DNA of 64,000 bases from Nageia nagi (lineage: Eukaryota > Pinophyta). Shown piece after piece: positions 25,501 through 36,413 of this stretch. Position 1 is the first letter of the stretch. Every line of letters begins with the position of its first letter. The stretch covers positions 93,868,001-93,932,000 of the forward strand of contig JBITNC010000001.1 of assembly GCA_050084985.1 (NCBI GenBank), given 5' to 3'. The notes under the pieces were generated by a model. That model saw only the letters and a program-made list of their open reading frames with translations, was not told where the DNA came from and did not search any database. Both the position numbers and the translations under genes were made by a program.

Positions 25501-26339
25501 AATCATACTCTTTGTGCCCAAAGATACCACAAAAGTTACAATTTCCATCAAACTTTTCCTGAGGTGTTGGATTGCTTGATCCAGCTTTATCATTCCTTTG
25601 CCTGTAGTTGCCATGATTGTTGTTGCCCTTTTTGTCATACTTCCTGAAGGTAGATGAGGACTTGTTATCTTTGAATTTATAATGTTTGAACTTTTTCTTG
25701 AAAGGAGTTTTGGTTGCTCCTAGAGCAATGCTATTGTCCTTTGGAGAAAGGTTCAACATTTTCTTGTTCAAAGTTTCCTCATGCTTCAGAAGGAGTCTAG
25801 AAAGGTTATCAAGTGAGATGACATCTTCTTCATCATCAAGCCTTGTTTCCATAACCGTGACAAAGTTACTAAACTTTGTAGTAAGGATTTGAAGAATGAT
25901 GAAGACCATGAACTCATCATTATCTAGTTGCACCCACAACCAACCAATTGTGTCCTGAGGTCAATGATTTTATTTAAGTAGATGGAGGCACTTTCATCTT
26001 CACTTTGTCGATACTGCAACAACTTTTGTAGAATGGTAAACCTCCTTGAAAATTTGGACCCAAGGTAAATTTTTTTAACCTATCCCAATCTTCCTTTGCT
26101 GAAGTTGATGAAGAAATCATGAGAAGGACATCATCTGAAACTGCACGGTAAATCATTGAAGTTGCTAACTCATTCTTTGAGTTGTATACTTCAAGAGCCT
26201 TCTCATTGGTAGGAGCGACCAAGTCTTCACTAACTGTCTGCCACAACTTCCTTGCTTGTAACTTGGCTTTCATACGAGGTTCCCATATTCCAAAGTTGGA
26301 ACCATCGAGTATATGCTTGGGAATGAAGGTTTCAACCAT
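22560..26339 (-). pseudogene. gag-pol of element B, nearly intact
   Basis: Gag begins at 26339 (MVETFIPKHILDGSNF). The zinc knuckle CNFCGIFGHKEYDC (25499-25540) is complete. Protease VDSGC is near 25360. The integrase zinc region reads GLCERCILGKMH, complete. The integrase core reads LRSNNGGEYN, where the second catalytic Asp has become Asn (GAT to AAT). Reverse transcriptase fills the 23260-24240 ORF, with YVDD at 23377-23388. RNase H covers 23019 to about 22560. Stops or shifts separate the segments near 25950, 25450, 24990, 24545, 24525, 24258 and 23255. Sequence is well kept between them, which fits its low LTR divergence. It cannot make a full polyprotein as it stands. Confidence 0.93.
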
Positions 26340-27260
26340 TGCTACAAAAAAGAGTAAATATGCAATAAGAATGCAAACTTTTATAATTTTCCATCTATAC
26401 ATATAAAACATCTAATAAGCAAACATGTCCTACATGTGCAAACTTATTAACCACGATCCATAAAAGGATAAAGTTGGGGTTGTTTTCTTGTATAGAATTA
26501 GGCCTTCACCTGGATGCCCGCAAGGTGGAGCCCAGGTACTACCAGTCCTCAACCAGTTCACCTTGGTCAGTAATATACTCTCACTAGGAGAAGTACTAAC
26601 TATTTTCCAAGGATCTGACGTATCTTGGACCGACCATTTTAATTATCTTGATTAAGGTTTTCAGTTTTCCTCCTAGGTTATCAGGATAATCCCTGAATGG
26701 ACATGCGGACATGTGGTATCACTACACACATGCCTGTCCACCTAATAGAGTTATGTCCAATCCAACAGAGGTCTTAGGGCAATTAAGATGAACTTACCAC
26801 CACTCGATTCTTCAGACTAAAAGGGCTCCAGTTTGCCCTGTCCTCACCTCATGGATCTCCAAACAAGTCATGTTGTGGAAAATACGTGCAGATGTATTCA
26901 TTTTAGGGGTTACTTTCAAATTTTTGCGTATTGCAAGTATAAAGCAAATGTGCAAAAATATAAAGTAAAGTGAAAATACTCCATCCACACGAACTTGAAA
27001 CCTTAAGAGGCCAAAATTGAGTCCAATGGGTTTTGTACTAACCCCTAAAGGACTTTTACATTTTTCATATTTTTGCTCAAGTTCAAAAATAATGAATTTT
27101 TCAAATGCTAAGTCCTATTTAGCATTAATCCATAACTTAAACATGTATTAGTCCATGACTTAAAATTAAGTTTTAAACATGCATCATGCATTTTAACTTA
27201 TAAATTTAAGTACTAAGCATGCTTTAATCCTAACAATGTTAAGAGGCATGCATTTTAAAC

Positions 27261-27410
27261 TTAGCATGCAAGATCCATTTATCATAACATGCAAGATCTA
27301 TTTAGCATGCAAGATCTAGTTAGCATAACGTAAACATTTAACATGCAAGATCTATTTAGCATCACATGCAAGATCTATTTAGCATAACATGCAAGATCTA
27401 TTTAGATTTA
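27261..27410. repeat. six copies of a CATGCAAGATCTATTTAG repeat
   Basis: Six imperfect copies of ACATGCAAGATCTATTTAG, most spaced 18-25 bp apart, lie in the leader of element B. Element A has a related ATGCATGC-rich array in the corresponding part of its leader. Confidence 0.85.
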
Positions 27411-27639
27411 AGTAAAAAATGATAAAAATCCCCCCCATTTTTACTTAAAGTGCTAACAACTTGGATGCTAAAAAATTATGTTTAAGTGTGAGGTTGCCTT
27501 GTTGTCACTTAAGGGGTAAACTTGAAATATTGAAGTGTGACTAAGGCAAAAAAAATCAAATCAAATTGGGAGTGGGTAAAAAAAAATTAAATACCCAACA
27601 ACAAGAGTTTGACAAAAAAAATGAAAGGGCCATGTGTAA

Positions 27640-28430
27640 GCCTCAGGGTGGTTAAGAAGCTGGGCAGGGGTGGCAGGAGAGACCAAAGTGTGTAGAAGGG
27701 TGGTGAGTCATGTGGAGTGGGAGAGACTAGGCTGCAGAGGGAGTCCAAGGTGGCAAGGAGGTCGTGTAGGGTGTGGAGGTCACGTGAGGCACATGGGGCG
27801 ACTGTTGACCAGCCCAAGGCATAGAGAAGCGAGCAGTGTAGGCCATAAAATGGGTCGGTAGCATGCATCTTTGTTTTGGGGCATAGCCAGTGTGCATTGG
27901 CAATCATATGTCATGAAATTGTGTCTGCATCAGCATCTCCTGCAAACAACGCACGTGCATATCCGTCAACTAGGGCAGGGAACAAGACTAGATCCAGGTT
28001 GGGCAGAGCCAGCGAGCAAGACAGTCGATGAAACTCTGACGGTAGCATGCAGCTGGGCAAACAAGTCACAAGAGCTATGGAGGTAGGCGGAGAAGTGGAG
28101 GCAGAGGTTGCACGTAGAAGGAGACGGTCTGTTTGCACCATGCATCATGGGAAATAATCACAGACCCAGTCAACGTATCTATTATGGGCATAGCTTGCGA
28201 TCATGGATAGTGCATAGTACTACCCCCCGCTACCCACTGTGGTGCCCAACATCAACCATGAAAGGCTGTAGAACGTGGAGGAGATAGGTGCAGCGAGCAG
28301 TGCAGGTCAGGAGCAGGGGTAGCATAGCGCTGAGCAAGCCAAACATGTCGCAGGAGGAGGAGCAGTGACATCGCGTGGGTGGATGGAGGAGCCACCACCA
28401 CGCGCACGAGGAGGACCCCCCCGATTTGTT
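27640..28430 (-). other. GC-rich block in the leader of element B
   Basis: About 800 bp of markedly higher GC content, C-rich on the element's sense strand, give several overlapping ORFs of 60-106 codons with no recognisable domain. A captured host fragment or a family-specific leader block are both possible. Confidence 0.5.
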
Positions 28431-28584
28431 AAAAATTGTATTCGATTTGAATTTTTATGTAATGATAATAATGAATTTCCTGCCCCCTAATAGTGGTGTT
28501 TGATTGATCTTTTAAATGAATTTAAAAAATATATAAAAAAAATATACATATATTTTTAAGTACATTTTAAACAGATTTAAAACA

Positions 28585-28672
28585 TAAAAAATATATATAT
28601 ATATATTTTTCATTTATTATATATTTTTTAAATAAACAAATATATATATATATTATATATATATATATATAT
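28585..28672. repeat. (TA)n microsatellite
   Basis: Three runs of alternating T and A with short interruptions, next to the GC-rich leader block of element B. Confidence 0.9.
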
Positions 28673-29152
28673 AGATTGAGCCTTTATTTTGCCCCTAAAT
28701 ATATTATTGTGGTAGAACCAAAAAAAAATTGTCCTCCTCTCTAACTTTTTAAATATTCATGCCTCATAGAAAAAAAATACCATTTAACATAAAAAATGTT
28801 AGTACAAATATTGGCATTTCATAGTATCCTCTTAAAAAATATAGCATGTATTGAGAATTTTTGTAAAAAAAATGCTACTATCATAAGAGGTTAGTATAGA
28901 AAAACAATACTTGCATTGTCATTATAATCATATTTTGCAAGAAATAAGCTCCAATATCTCACAAAATATGTTAGTATCTAATGCAATAATCCAAAAATGA
29001 TCAAATAAGGAGGAACTTTATACCTTTTCTTAAAATTTACCTCACCAATGGGGTGTAAGATGAGGAATGAAGAAGGAAGAAGAACCTCCAAGATGTAGCT
29101 TCCCCACCAAAAGAAGAGTGTCTACACCTAGAAGAAGAGCTTCCACAACCTT

Positions 29153-29164
29153 GCTCTGATACCA
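29153..29164 (-). other. primer binding site of element B
   Basis: TGGTATCAGAGC on the minus strand, two bases after the 5' LTR; exact complement type for plant initiator-Met tRNA. Confidence 0.92.
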
Positions 29165-29166
29165 AT

Positions 29167-29662
29167 TGAAGGATTTGAACTAGATCTAAACAAATCCTCT
29201 AGAACCTAAGACTAGGAAGCTAAATTATTCATCATCTACAATTCTAAGAACATCATTCACATAATATGACACCAATATAATGTGGTTCCTCCCTCCTTGG
29301 GAGTACATCCACAACTAGTTCTCTATTCTCAATCTATGCCTCTCTACAACTATTCTCTTGCTCTCTCCTACACAACCTAGTAGAGTAATCTTACTCCAAA
29401 ACTTGGATATGTTACAAGAGGAGAGGTCCTCTATTTATAGCTTGAGAGCACCTCCCTAACCTTCCTTTAACCCAAGGGTAAGGTAAGGGTTACATTAAAT
29501 GTATCACCAAACTTCAACCTACCAACTAACCACTTTGGTAAAGTCAAAGTCTACATATTAAAGAATTCAATTAATCTCTTAAGGTATCTACATATCCTTG
29601 AGTGATTAATTGAATTTACAAGGAGTTTAGATATTCACAATATTTCATTACAAATTCTAACA
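29167..29662 (-). repeat. 5' LTR of element B
   Basis: 496 bp. TATAAATAG at 29431-29439 on the minus strand is the likely core promoter. It differs from the 3' LTR by 11 substitutions and one 1-bp indel. Confidence 0.97.
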
Positions 29663-29667
29663 ATTCT

Positions 29668-32600
29668 TAACAAGAAAAATTACACTATGACTATCATAAT
29701 TTATCCTTACAACTTTATCACCAAATCCAATAGCATCATAAAGTCTTTGTAGCCATATTGATTCTTTACAAGCTTGAGTGGTTTCCAAGTGTTCAACTTT
29801 AGTTATAGAAAGAGAAATAATAAAATATCATTTACTCATCTAACTAATAACTTCATAAAATATGTTAAATACATATCTACTTATTGATTTTCTCTTATCA
29901 ATGTTTCTAGCCCAATCTGCATCAACATGCACTTCAATGTTTAAAAACTTGGAGGGTTCTCCCTGATAGTAGATCATAAAATCTGATGTACCATGTAGAT
30001 ATATGAAAACTCAATTTATAACATTCCAATGCTTCTTTCTAGGTTTGGACATGTATCTATCCAATACTCCCATTGATTACATAAATATTTATATGGATAC
30101 ATATCATAACATACATCAATTTTGCAATAACACTTACATAAGGGATGCAATTCATTTCTCCTTTCTCTAATATAGTCTTCATATATTGTTCAATATACAT
30201 CTTAACACCTACAAGGAAAGGCACTATCATATGTTTACAATCCTGCATATTGCTTCTCTTCAAAATTATATCAACATACTTCATCTAATTTATCCACAAC
30301 TTTCTATTAATATGATCTCTTTTGATTTGCATGGCCATGATGAAATATGTAGGGCTAAGATATTTGATGTAAAACTATGATTCTAGTTGAGATTTAACAA
30401 TTCTAATCATTATCATGTTATTTTCAATCAATAACATATCATCCACATATAAGGTTACAATAACAAAATCATTTTCAATCTCTTTTGTATACACACAATG
30501 ATCAACTTGACTTCTAACAAAGTCTAAGCCTAAAATATGTGTATCAAATTTTGATACCACATTCTAGGATACTATTTTAGACTATACAAAAAAAAATCAT
30601 TAACCTACATACAAGGCTTTTCACCTTTCACAATAAATCTTTTAGGTTGATTCATATAAATTTCCTCCTCTAAATATTCATGAAGGAAAGTTGTCTTTAA
30701 ATCCATTTGCTAAATCTTAAGGTTAAATACAATAACAATGGATAATAGATAATGAATAGAAGTTAGTTTTACAATAGAAGAAAATACCTCACTGAAATCA
30801 ATCCCCTCAACCTACAAATAATCCTTAGTAACCAGATGACGTTTATATTTCTCCACCTTTTTGTCCACATTAATCTTCTTATTATAAACCCATTTACAAC
30901 CAATAGATTTTATACTAGTAGGTAGTATTTTAAGATCTCAAGTGCTATTATTTTCCAAAGAATTCATTTTCTCATTCTTAACATTTTCCTAAATATCTAT
31001 CTCTTCAAAATTAACCATTCACCTAAACATCCTAGGGTATTCATTATAAATAGATAGAGTGAATGAGGAACAAAAATCAATCAGATTATACCTTTCAGGT
31101 TACCTCATGTTACATGTTGATCTCCACATAATTGGGATCTTAGGTTTAGGTCCTCTTTCTTGAATTTATTTGGTATCTTCCTTCACCTAATCAAAATTGA
31201 ATTTCTTAGTCTGATATTTAGTTGTAAAAAGATCTTTAGGAACAATGCCAAGCTATCTAAACATGACATTCTGATTGTAAATCTTTTTCTTAGTTTATAA
31301 GTTTCAAAGTTTGTATCATTTCACACCTTCCTTATAATAAATGAAGATATACTTAATAGCCTTATTATCTAGCCTAGCTCTTTTCTTCTTTAGAACTTGA
31401 ATGTATACATCACACTAAATAACTCTAAGATTTGATAGGGAACATCTCTTTCTATACTATCTTGGAGTTTTATCTTCTAATGTTGATGAGGGTGACCTAC
31501 ACTAGGTAACACATAGTATCCATTTCCATTGCCTAAAAATATTTTCCAAGAGTGGTGTTAGTCAGTATTCTTCCTCCATCAACATTTTATTTATTCTTTC
31601 AACCACTCCATTTTGTTGAGGTGTATATGGTGTATTCTTCCATCTTGTAATTATAGCTTTCCTATATAAATCTTTACACTAGTTTAAATATAACTCTTCA
31701 TCATTATCAATCCTTAAATTCTTTATTTTCTTATCAATTTGATTTTCTATAAAACCCTTAAATTATTTAAACTTCTCAAATACATAAGATTTATTAGTAA
31801 TAAAATGTACCAATGCATACCTTCAAAAATCATCTATGAATGATACATAGTACCTTGACTTTCCAAGTGATGGAATTGATATAGGACTAACACATCATTG
31901 TGCATTAGATCAAATATCCCTTTCATCTTAGTGATAATATATGGGAAACTCACATGATTTTATTTACCACATACATAATATTTGTAAAAATTGAAACCCT
32001 TAGAGCAATCAAGGACTCCAACTACCGTATCTTTTGAGTGCAACGTATGTATTATCTTCTCTTTAATGTAGCCTATTCATTGATATCATAAAAGAGGCAT
32101 TTGGTTAGATTTAGCTTTCAACATAGCAACCTTATCAGTGATAGTATATCCTGATAGTTGTACATAGTCCCAAACTAAACTCCTCTTGTTATAACTATAA
32201 ATACACATACCATCTTATAATACTCTTTATCAAAACTGAAATGAACACCTATATTGATCACTCATCTTGATCATAGAAATAAAATTCCAACCAAGATTAG
32301 GTATGTGAAATACATCTAGAAGGTTTTCAGTTCTTCCACCTTTTAGCTACAATTTCACCTTACCACACCCAACCACACTATAGGTCGAGTAATCACTAAG
32401 AAATAATTTCCCTCTATATTGTTCATACTCACAAAACCAACATCTATGAGGAGTTATATAATAAGAGGAACTAGTATCAATCAACCAAATATCACTACCT
32501 AATTGAGTGCTAAAATATGTCAAATATGCATCTCATGCATCTTCATTAGATATGGAGGTGGAAGCTTCAAATATCTTTTTAGAATCAACCTTCTTAATCC

Positions 32601-32700
32601 AATAGTGCTTTTTTACATACTCAACCTTCCCACACTTTTAGTATTTTATGGTATACTTATTATGAGACTTGGATATTACCTTTGAATTAGATCTTTTAAC
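29668..32700 (-). pseudogene. pol of element C, main part
   Basis: The minus strand shows, in Copia order: a degraded zinc knuckle near 32600-32660 (CGKVEYVKKHYW); a protease relic near 32480-32510 (IWLIDTSSS in place of the usual Asp-Ser-Gly); integrase near 31600 (YTPQQNGV); reverse transcriptase from about 30980 (IGCKWVYNKK); YVDDMLL in the 30375-30560 ORF; then VLKR-type and CIPYVSV strings of the RNase H approach (30057-30284); and RNase H near 29680-29830 (ACKESIWLQRLYDAIGF). Numerous stops and shifts make it a fossil. It differs from elements A and B and resembles the Tork/TNT1-type branch. Confidence 0.88.
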
Positions 32701-32764
32701 CTATATAGATTTACAATAGACCAAAAATTATCTTATGGGGTAGGGAATTCAAGACACTTTTGAG

Positions 32765-32785
32765 GAGGTGATTTTAAATCACCTC
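32765..32785. repeat. perfect 10-bp inverted repeat with 1-bp centre
   Basis: GAGGTGATTT, one T, then AAATCACCTC: a 21-bp near-perfect palindrome just outside the recognised gag end of element C. Confidence 0.8.
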
Positions 32786-33179
32786 AATTTTGGGTTTTAA
32801 CAATAACTTTAATAGTGTAGTTTTAAACTTACACCAAAAATCATAAGGTGGTGGGTTAAAACCACCTATCAATGTCGATAAAAAAAATAAAAAGAAACTC
32901 GCTCAAGGAAATTAGGTGAGCAACTTGAAAATTATCAGGTATTTAAGTTTTTTGAGTTTGTTGAGGTGAGGGGGTAGAGGAGAATGTGAGGAGAACAAGC
33001 ATTTCAATTTTTTTAATAGAGGTGAGGGGTTAAAGGAGAGGAGGCACGAGGTAAGGTGAGTAATGTGTTGGTAGGTATTCTTCTATATTTTTACATTTAA
33101 TATTATCAAATAATTATTGTTCCTTATATTCTTTTATATTTTATAAAATAAGGCTTAACACCTGATAATTACATTTGGA
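32786..33179. other. short non-coding stretch
   Basis: Purine-rich on the plus strand around 32950-33060. No domain was recognised. It may hold the lost 5' end of element C, but no LTR end or primer site was seen. Confidence 0.45.
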
Positions 33180-34380
33180 ATAAAATTCTCTAGGGCATTT
33201 TTAAGAAAATCCATTTTATGAGTATTGTGCAATCATTGTAGATTGTGAAACTATAAATTTGCATCATGCATCTTATCAAATAATTCCTAGGCTTTGTGTA
33301 TTTTTTCATATTTTGCATGCATATTCATTAGGGCATTCAAAACCACAACATTTGAGTTACAAGTACTAAGTAAGCACATCAACAAATCCAATTAAGATTT
33401 ATGGGTATTTTTGCAATGAATTTCAAAGCTCTTAAGATAGCTTGCACAACCAAGAAGGTCAACAATGCATGTATAATGATTCATCCTAGGAATAATGCAC
33501 ACTGTTTGTATGATAGATCTTGTCATATTACTGAGCCTTATGTATTCTTTCATATATTGCATACATATTTCAGGGCCTTTTTTTGAAAATGCATTTTATG
33601 CATATCCTACAATCATTGTATGGCATGAAACTATATTTGCATCATGCATCTTATCAAATAATTCTTGGGCCTTATGTACTCTTCTATATTTTTATACATG
33701 TCTTAGGTTCTTTTTCAGAAAACACATTTTGTATATTTCTTGCAATCCTTACAGAATATGAAACTTTATTTCTATCACACATCTTATCAAATAATTCTCA
33801 AGCCTTATGTATTCTTCCACATTTTGCATGCATGTCTATTAGGGAATTCAAAATCATAACATCTGATTTACAAGCATCAAGTAAAAATATCCACATAGCC
33901 AATTAAGATTTTATGGGTATTTTAGTTGTGAAATTCAAATCTCTTAAGATAGGCTTGCAATATAGCCAAGAAGGTCAATAATGCATGTATAATGATTCAT
34001 CCCATGAATAATGCATCATATTTGCATCATGCATCTTATCAAAATATTAGGCCTTGTGTATTCTTCCATATTTTGCATACATGTCTTAGGCCCTTTTTAC
34101 AAATCCATTTTGTGTGTATCATGCAATCATTGCAAATCGTGAAATTATGTTTGCATCATGCATTTCATCATACAATTCCTAGGAATTATGTATACTTCTA
34201 TATTTTGCATACATATCTTAGGACCTTTTTAAGAAAATCCATTTTTGCATATCCTATAATAATTGCAAACAATAAGTATATTTTCATCATGCATCTTTTC
34301 AAATAATTCATGGGCCTTATGTATTCTTCTACATTTTACATAAATGTTTATCAATGTCTCCTCATTACCATAATTTTTTT
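33180..34380 (-). pseudogene. decayed PPR-protein pseudogene with tandem duplication
   Basis: The minus strand repeatedly reads like plant PPR modules: MHAKYEKIHKA followed by ELFDKMHDAN near 33250-33330, similar modules near 33540-33660, 33760-33840, 34030-34130 and 34280-34350, and NVVVLNALMNMHAK near 33340. Near 33440-33480 and again near 33975-34010 it reads HYTCIVDLLG or HYTCIIDLLG, a string typical of the region before the E motif of PLS-class PPR proteins. That landmark normally occurs once, so its two copies reflect a tandem duplication of about 513 bp (33278 onward against 33791 onward). Stops and frameshifts occur in nearly every module, and plus-strand ORFs here are shadows. PPR proteins bind organellar RNA; this copy cannot be functional. 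Confidence 0.85.
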
Positions 34381-35509
34381 TTGAATTAGCAAGCATGTTT
34401 ATAACATATGCTTCCCATTATGTTGTAGAAATAATTTATTAATATGAAATATTTATAATATTTTAGAACAACAACATCATAAGATCTTTGATCACATGCT
34501 TAGTTAAATATAAATACATATACAACAATAATAAACATCATTATGCAATTTATTCAATCAAGTGTAAATACACTATTCATGGTCATACTATTACAACACA
34601 TCAACTATAATAATGAGATTGTATAGAATACCAACACAACTTGCATCATCCATCATATTCATGTTTGTAGTGTTATAACTAAATTATATTGACTCATCAT
34701 ATTTTCTTTTAAACATTCTCAACATTTGCAACTTCAATTTTAGTGAAAATTTTATCATAACAACAATTACAAATCTCATAAGCATATTTCTATAGGAGCT
34801 TACAATCAATAATATGTATTTGTATACATGATAGGAATAATTTATATTTATACAAAACCATATGATAATGGAGATATCCTTGATTGTTACTAAGAGATTC
34901 TCACACATAAACATAGCAATAACATACTAAAAGAAATAGAATTGAAATGATAGAACAACCATACATAAAAATATTCATACATAAGAATTATAGTGGTTCC
35001 CCTCACTTCAAGGTACATCCACTCTCGAATGATAATCTCATATTAATTTTTTAAGGGCTTACAAATATTTTTAAGGCAACTTCCAAACCTTTACATCCAA
35101 AAACATCCTCTACATTCTCAATTACCTTACTAATACACTCTTGAAAATCCCATCAAATTCCTTTCCTAGATGGTTCTCAATCTCCTCAACTTACAATGTA
35201 ACAAGGTAAAGAACACTAGTAATCAACTTTCCAACAAATAACTTTATAATAACCAAAGGGTTATTCACATAATGTAAGGTTTATTTTCATATGCAACATA
35301 TTTAGTTCATCGATATATTTATGAGTATTTGATCTAAACAAAACCAACAAGTGCAATCTATTTTACTAATATGATTATGCAAATATATAATATTTAAATA
35401 TCATATATGCTCATGGTATGCAATACTGACCCAAGAAACCTTCCATAGTCAGTCAAAAATGTTGTTATAATAATCTTATGATAAGAATTAACATCCCTTT
35501 ACCTGTGAG
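34381..35509. other. AT-rich DNA with a possible LTR fragment
   Basis: Near 34930-35300 the minus strand carries GTGGATGTACCTTGAAGTGA then GGGGAACCAC, matching the spacing and wording of a motif in the LTRs of A and B (GGATGTACT then GGAGGAACCAC). This suggests a fragment of a related LTR, but no ends, primer site or target duplication were found. The rest holds nothing recognisable. Confidence 0.35.
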
Positions 35510-36413
35510 GCTCATTGAGTTTTAGGAAAGTCAATTCTTTTTTCAATATTGCATATTCTTCATCTAACCATTTGAGTCTTTGTCTCATACCAAATTTCAT
35601 TGTTGGATCTAGTTCATCCATCCAAACATCAAGGATTATTGGTATGTTAAGTACTTCATGTTCAGTAATATTGATTAGCTTATCTTCATTAATGTTATCT
35701 TCCTATTCTTCATCAAAATTGGAAGTATCTATTGGATTATAGGTTGTTCTTCAACAACCCATGATATATGTGTATTCAGGATGAAATCTAAAGTGGGAAA
35801 TGAATTGATGGTGTTGGGTTAAATGGTGTCTTTAGGTTCTTTCTAATTGAGAGGTAATTATTTTTGGATTGAGGATTCAAGGATGTCAATAGGTAACAAT
35901 ATTTGAAAGTTTAATGAGGTGACTCATTGGGGGTACTCAAAATACTTATATGCTTGTTGACAAGGGGTTGTATTCATACTATTTTGGTTTATTGCATCAT
36001 CTATTTTTGTTTTACATACTCAGGATTAGTTTCTAAAGTAAAACCTAAGAGGTGCTTAACTTTAGTATTTACTTCTTGCAAGGTTTGGACAAGGAGAGTA
36101 AGATACTCTTTTTTTACTAGCAACTTTCTATTTTGTGGACTAGATAAGATTTTATTGAGTACCTCAATAGTATTAGGGGTAATTCCTTCATCCATAAACT
36201 TATCATGGTCATTAAATATGAAATCATAATTTTTTGCAACATGACTACTATCCTTTGGAGCACTATCATATTCAAAAAGAGGATGTAGCTTTCGTAATCT
36301 TTCACTCTTTCTCCTAGGTGCATTAGAATAATTATTTTGTACCTTGCTCTCCTTAGTTTGTACAACAAAACATTCTTGAGTTTCTTGATTTATCATAATG
36401 GGCATATCCATGT
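35510..36413 (-). pseudogene. unidentified broken coding region with splice-like edges
   Basis: The 136-codon ORF at 36001-36411 (starting MDMPIMINQETQECF) is preceded on the minus strand by GTTTCAG, an acceptor-like string. Farther on, about 35515-35720 keeps another long open stretch in a different frame (includes LDVWMDELDPTMKFGMRQRL and ends KLNEPHR) that stops at a good donor-like string CACAG|GTAAAG. The translation is charged, with a probable helical segment near the end. Between the parts are stops and at least one frameshift. I do not recognise the family. It could be a decayed host gene, or the coding part of a retroelement whose LTR fragment lies at 34930-35300. Confidence 0.4.

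Larger units (their letters stand above)
26340..29152 (-). other. long untranslated leader of element B
   Basis: This 2.8-kb stretch between primer site and gag has no retroelement domain. Its gag-proximal part (26440-27070) matches the leader of element A. A GC-rich block lies at about 27640-28430, unlike the AT-rich DNA on each side. A TTTTTTGTAG acceptor-like string lies directly before the gag ATG, and GAG|GTAAAT, donor-like, lies near 29038, so a spliced leader is possible. Confidence 0.7.
21127..29662 (-). mobile_element. complete Copia LTR retrotransposon B
   Basis: The 8.5-kb minus-strand element has its 5' LTR at 29167-29662 and 3' LTR at 21127-21623, with target duplication ATTCT at 21122-21126 and 29663-29667. 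The primer site TGGTATCAGAGC (29153-29164, exact initiator-Met type) and purine tract AAGGGGGAG (21624-21632) are in place. I count 11 substitutions and one indel between the LTRs (about 2.2%). The coding region has only a few stops. It inserted into the RNase H region of element C. It is related to element A in gag-pol and leader, but the LTRs are mostly dissimilar. Confidence 0.97.
20017..32760 (-). mobile_element. old Copia element C, split by element B
   Basis: A minus-strand Copia relic in two parts: 29668 to about 32760 (gag zinc knuckle to RNase H) and 20017-21121 (end of RNase H, purine tract, 3' LTR). Element B (21127-29662) with its ATTCT duplication lies between them. The RNase H reading stops at FLVKN on the right and resumes at PTYH on the left, in the position expected for one Copia gene, so the two parts are one element. 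The 5' LTR, primer site and gag N-terminus were not found on the right. All domains carry stops. It must predate element B. Confidence 0.88.

Noticed and set aside
27587-28148. ORFs on both strands in the leader of element B as host genes
   Set aside because: High GC content alone lowers stop frequency; no domain, splice pattern or start context supports them.
27640-28430. Plastid or mitochondrial DNA insertion
   Set aside because: I recognised no organellar gene in it; only composition is unusual.
33401-34306. Plus-strand ORFs of 61-107 codons
   Set aside because: They are antisense shadows of the decayed PPR modules on the minus strand and have no domain.
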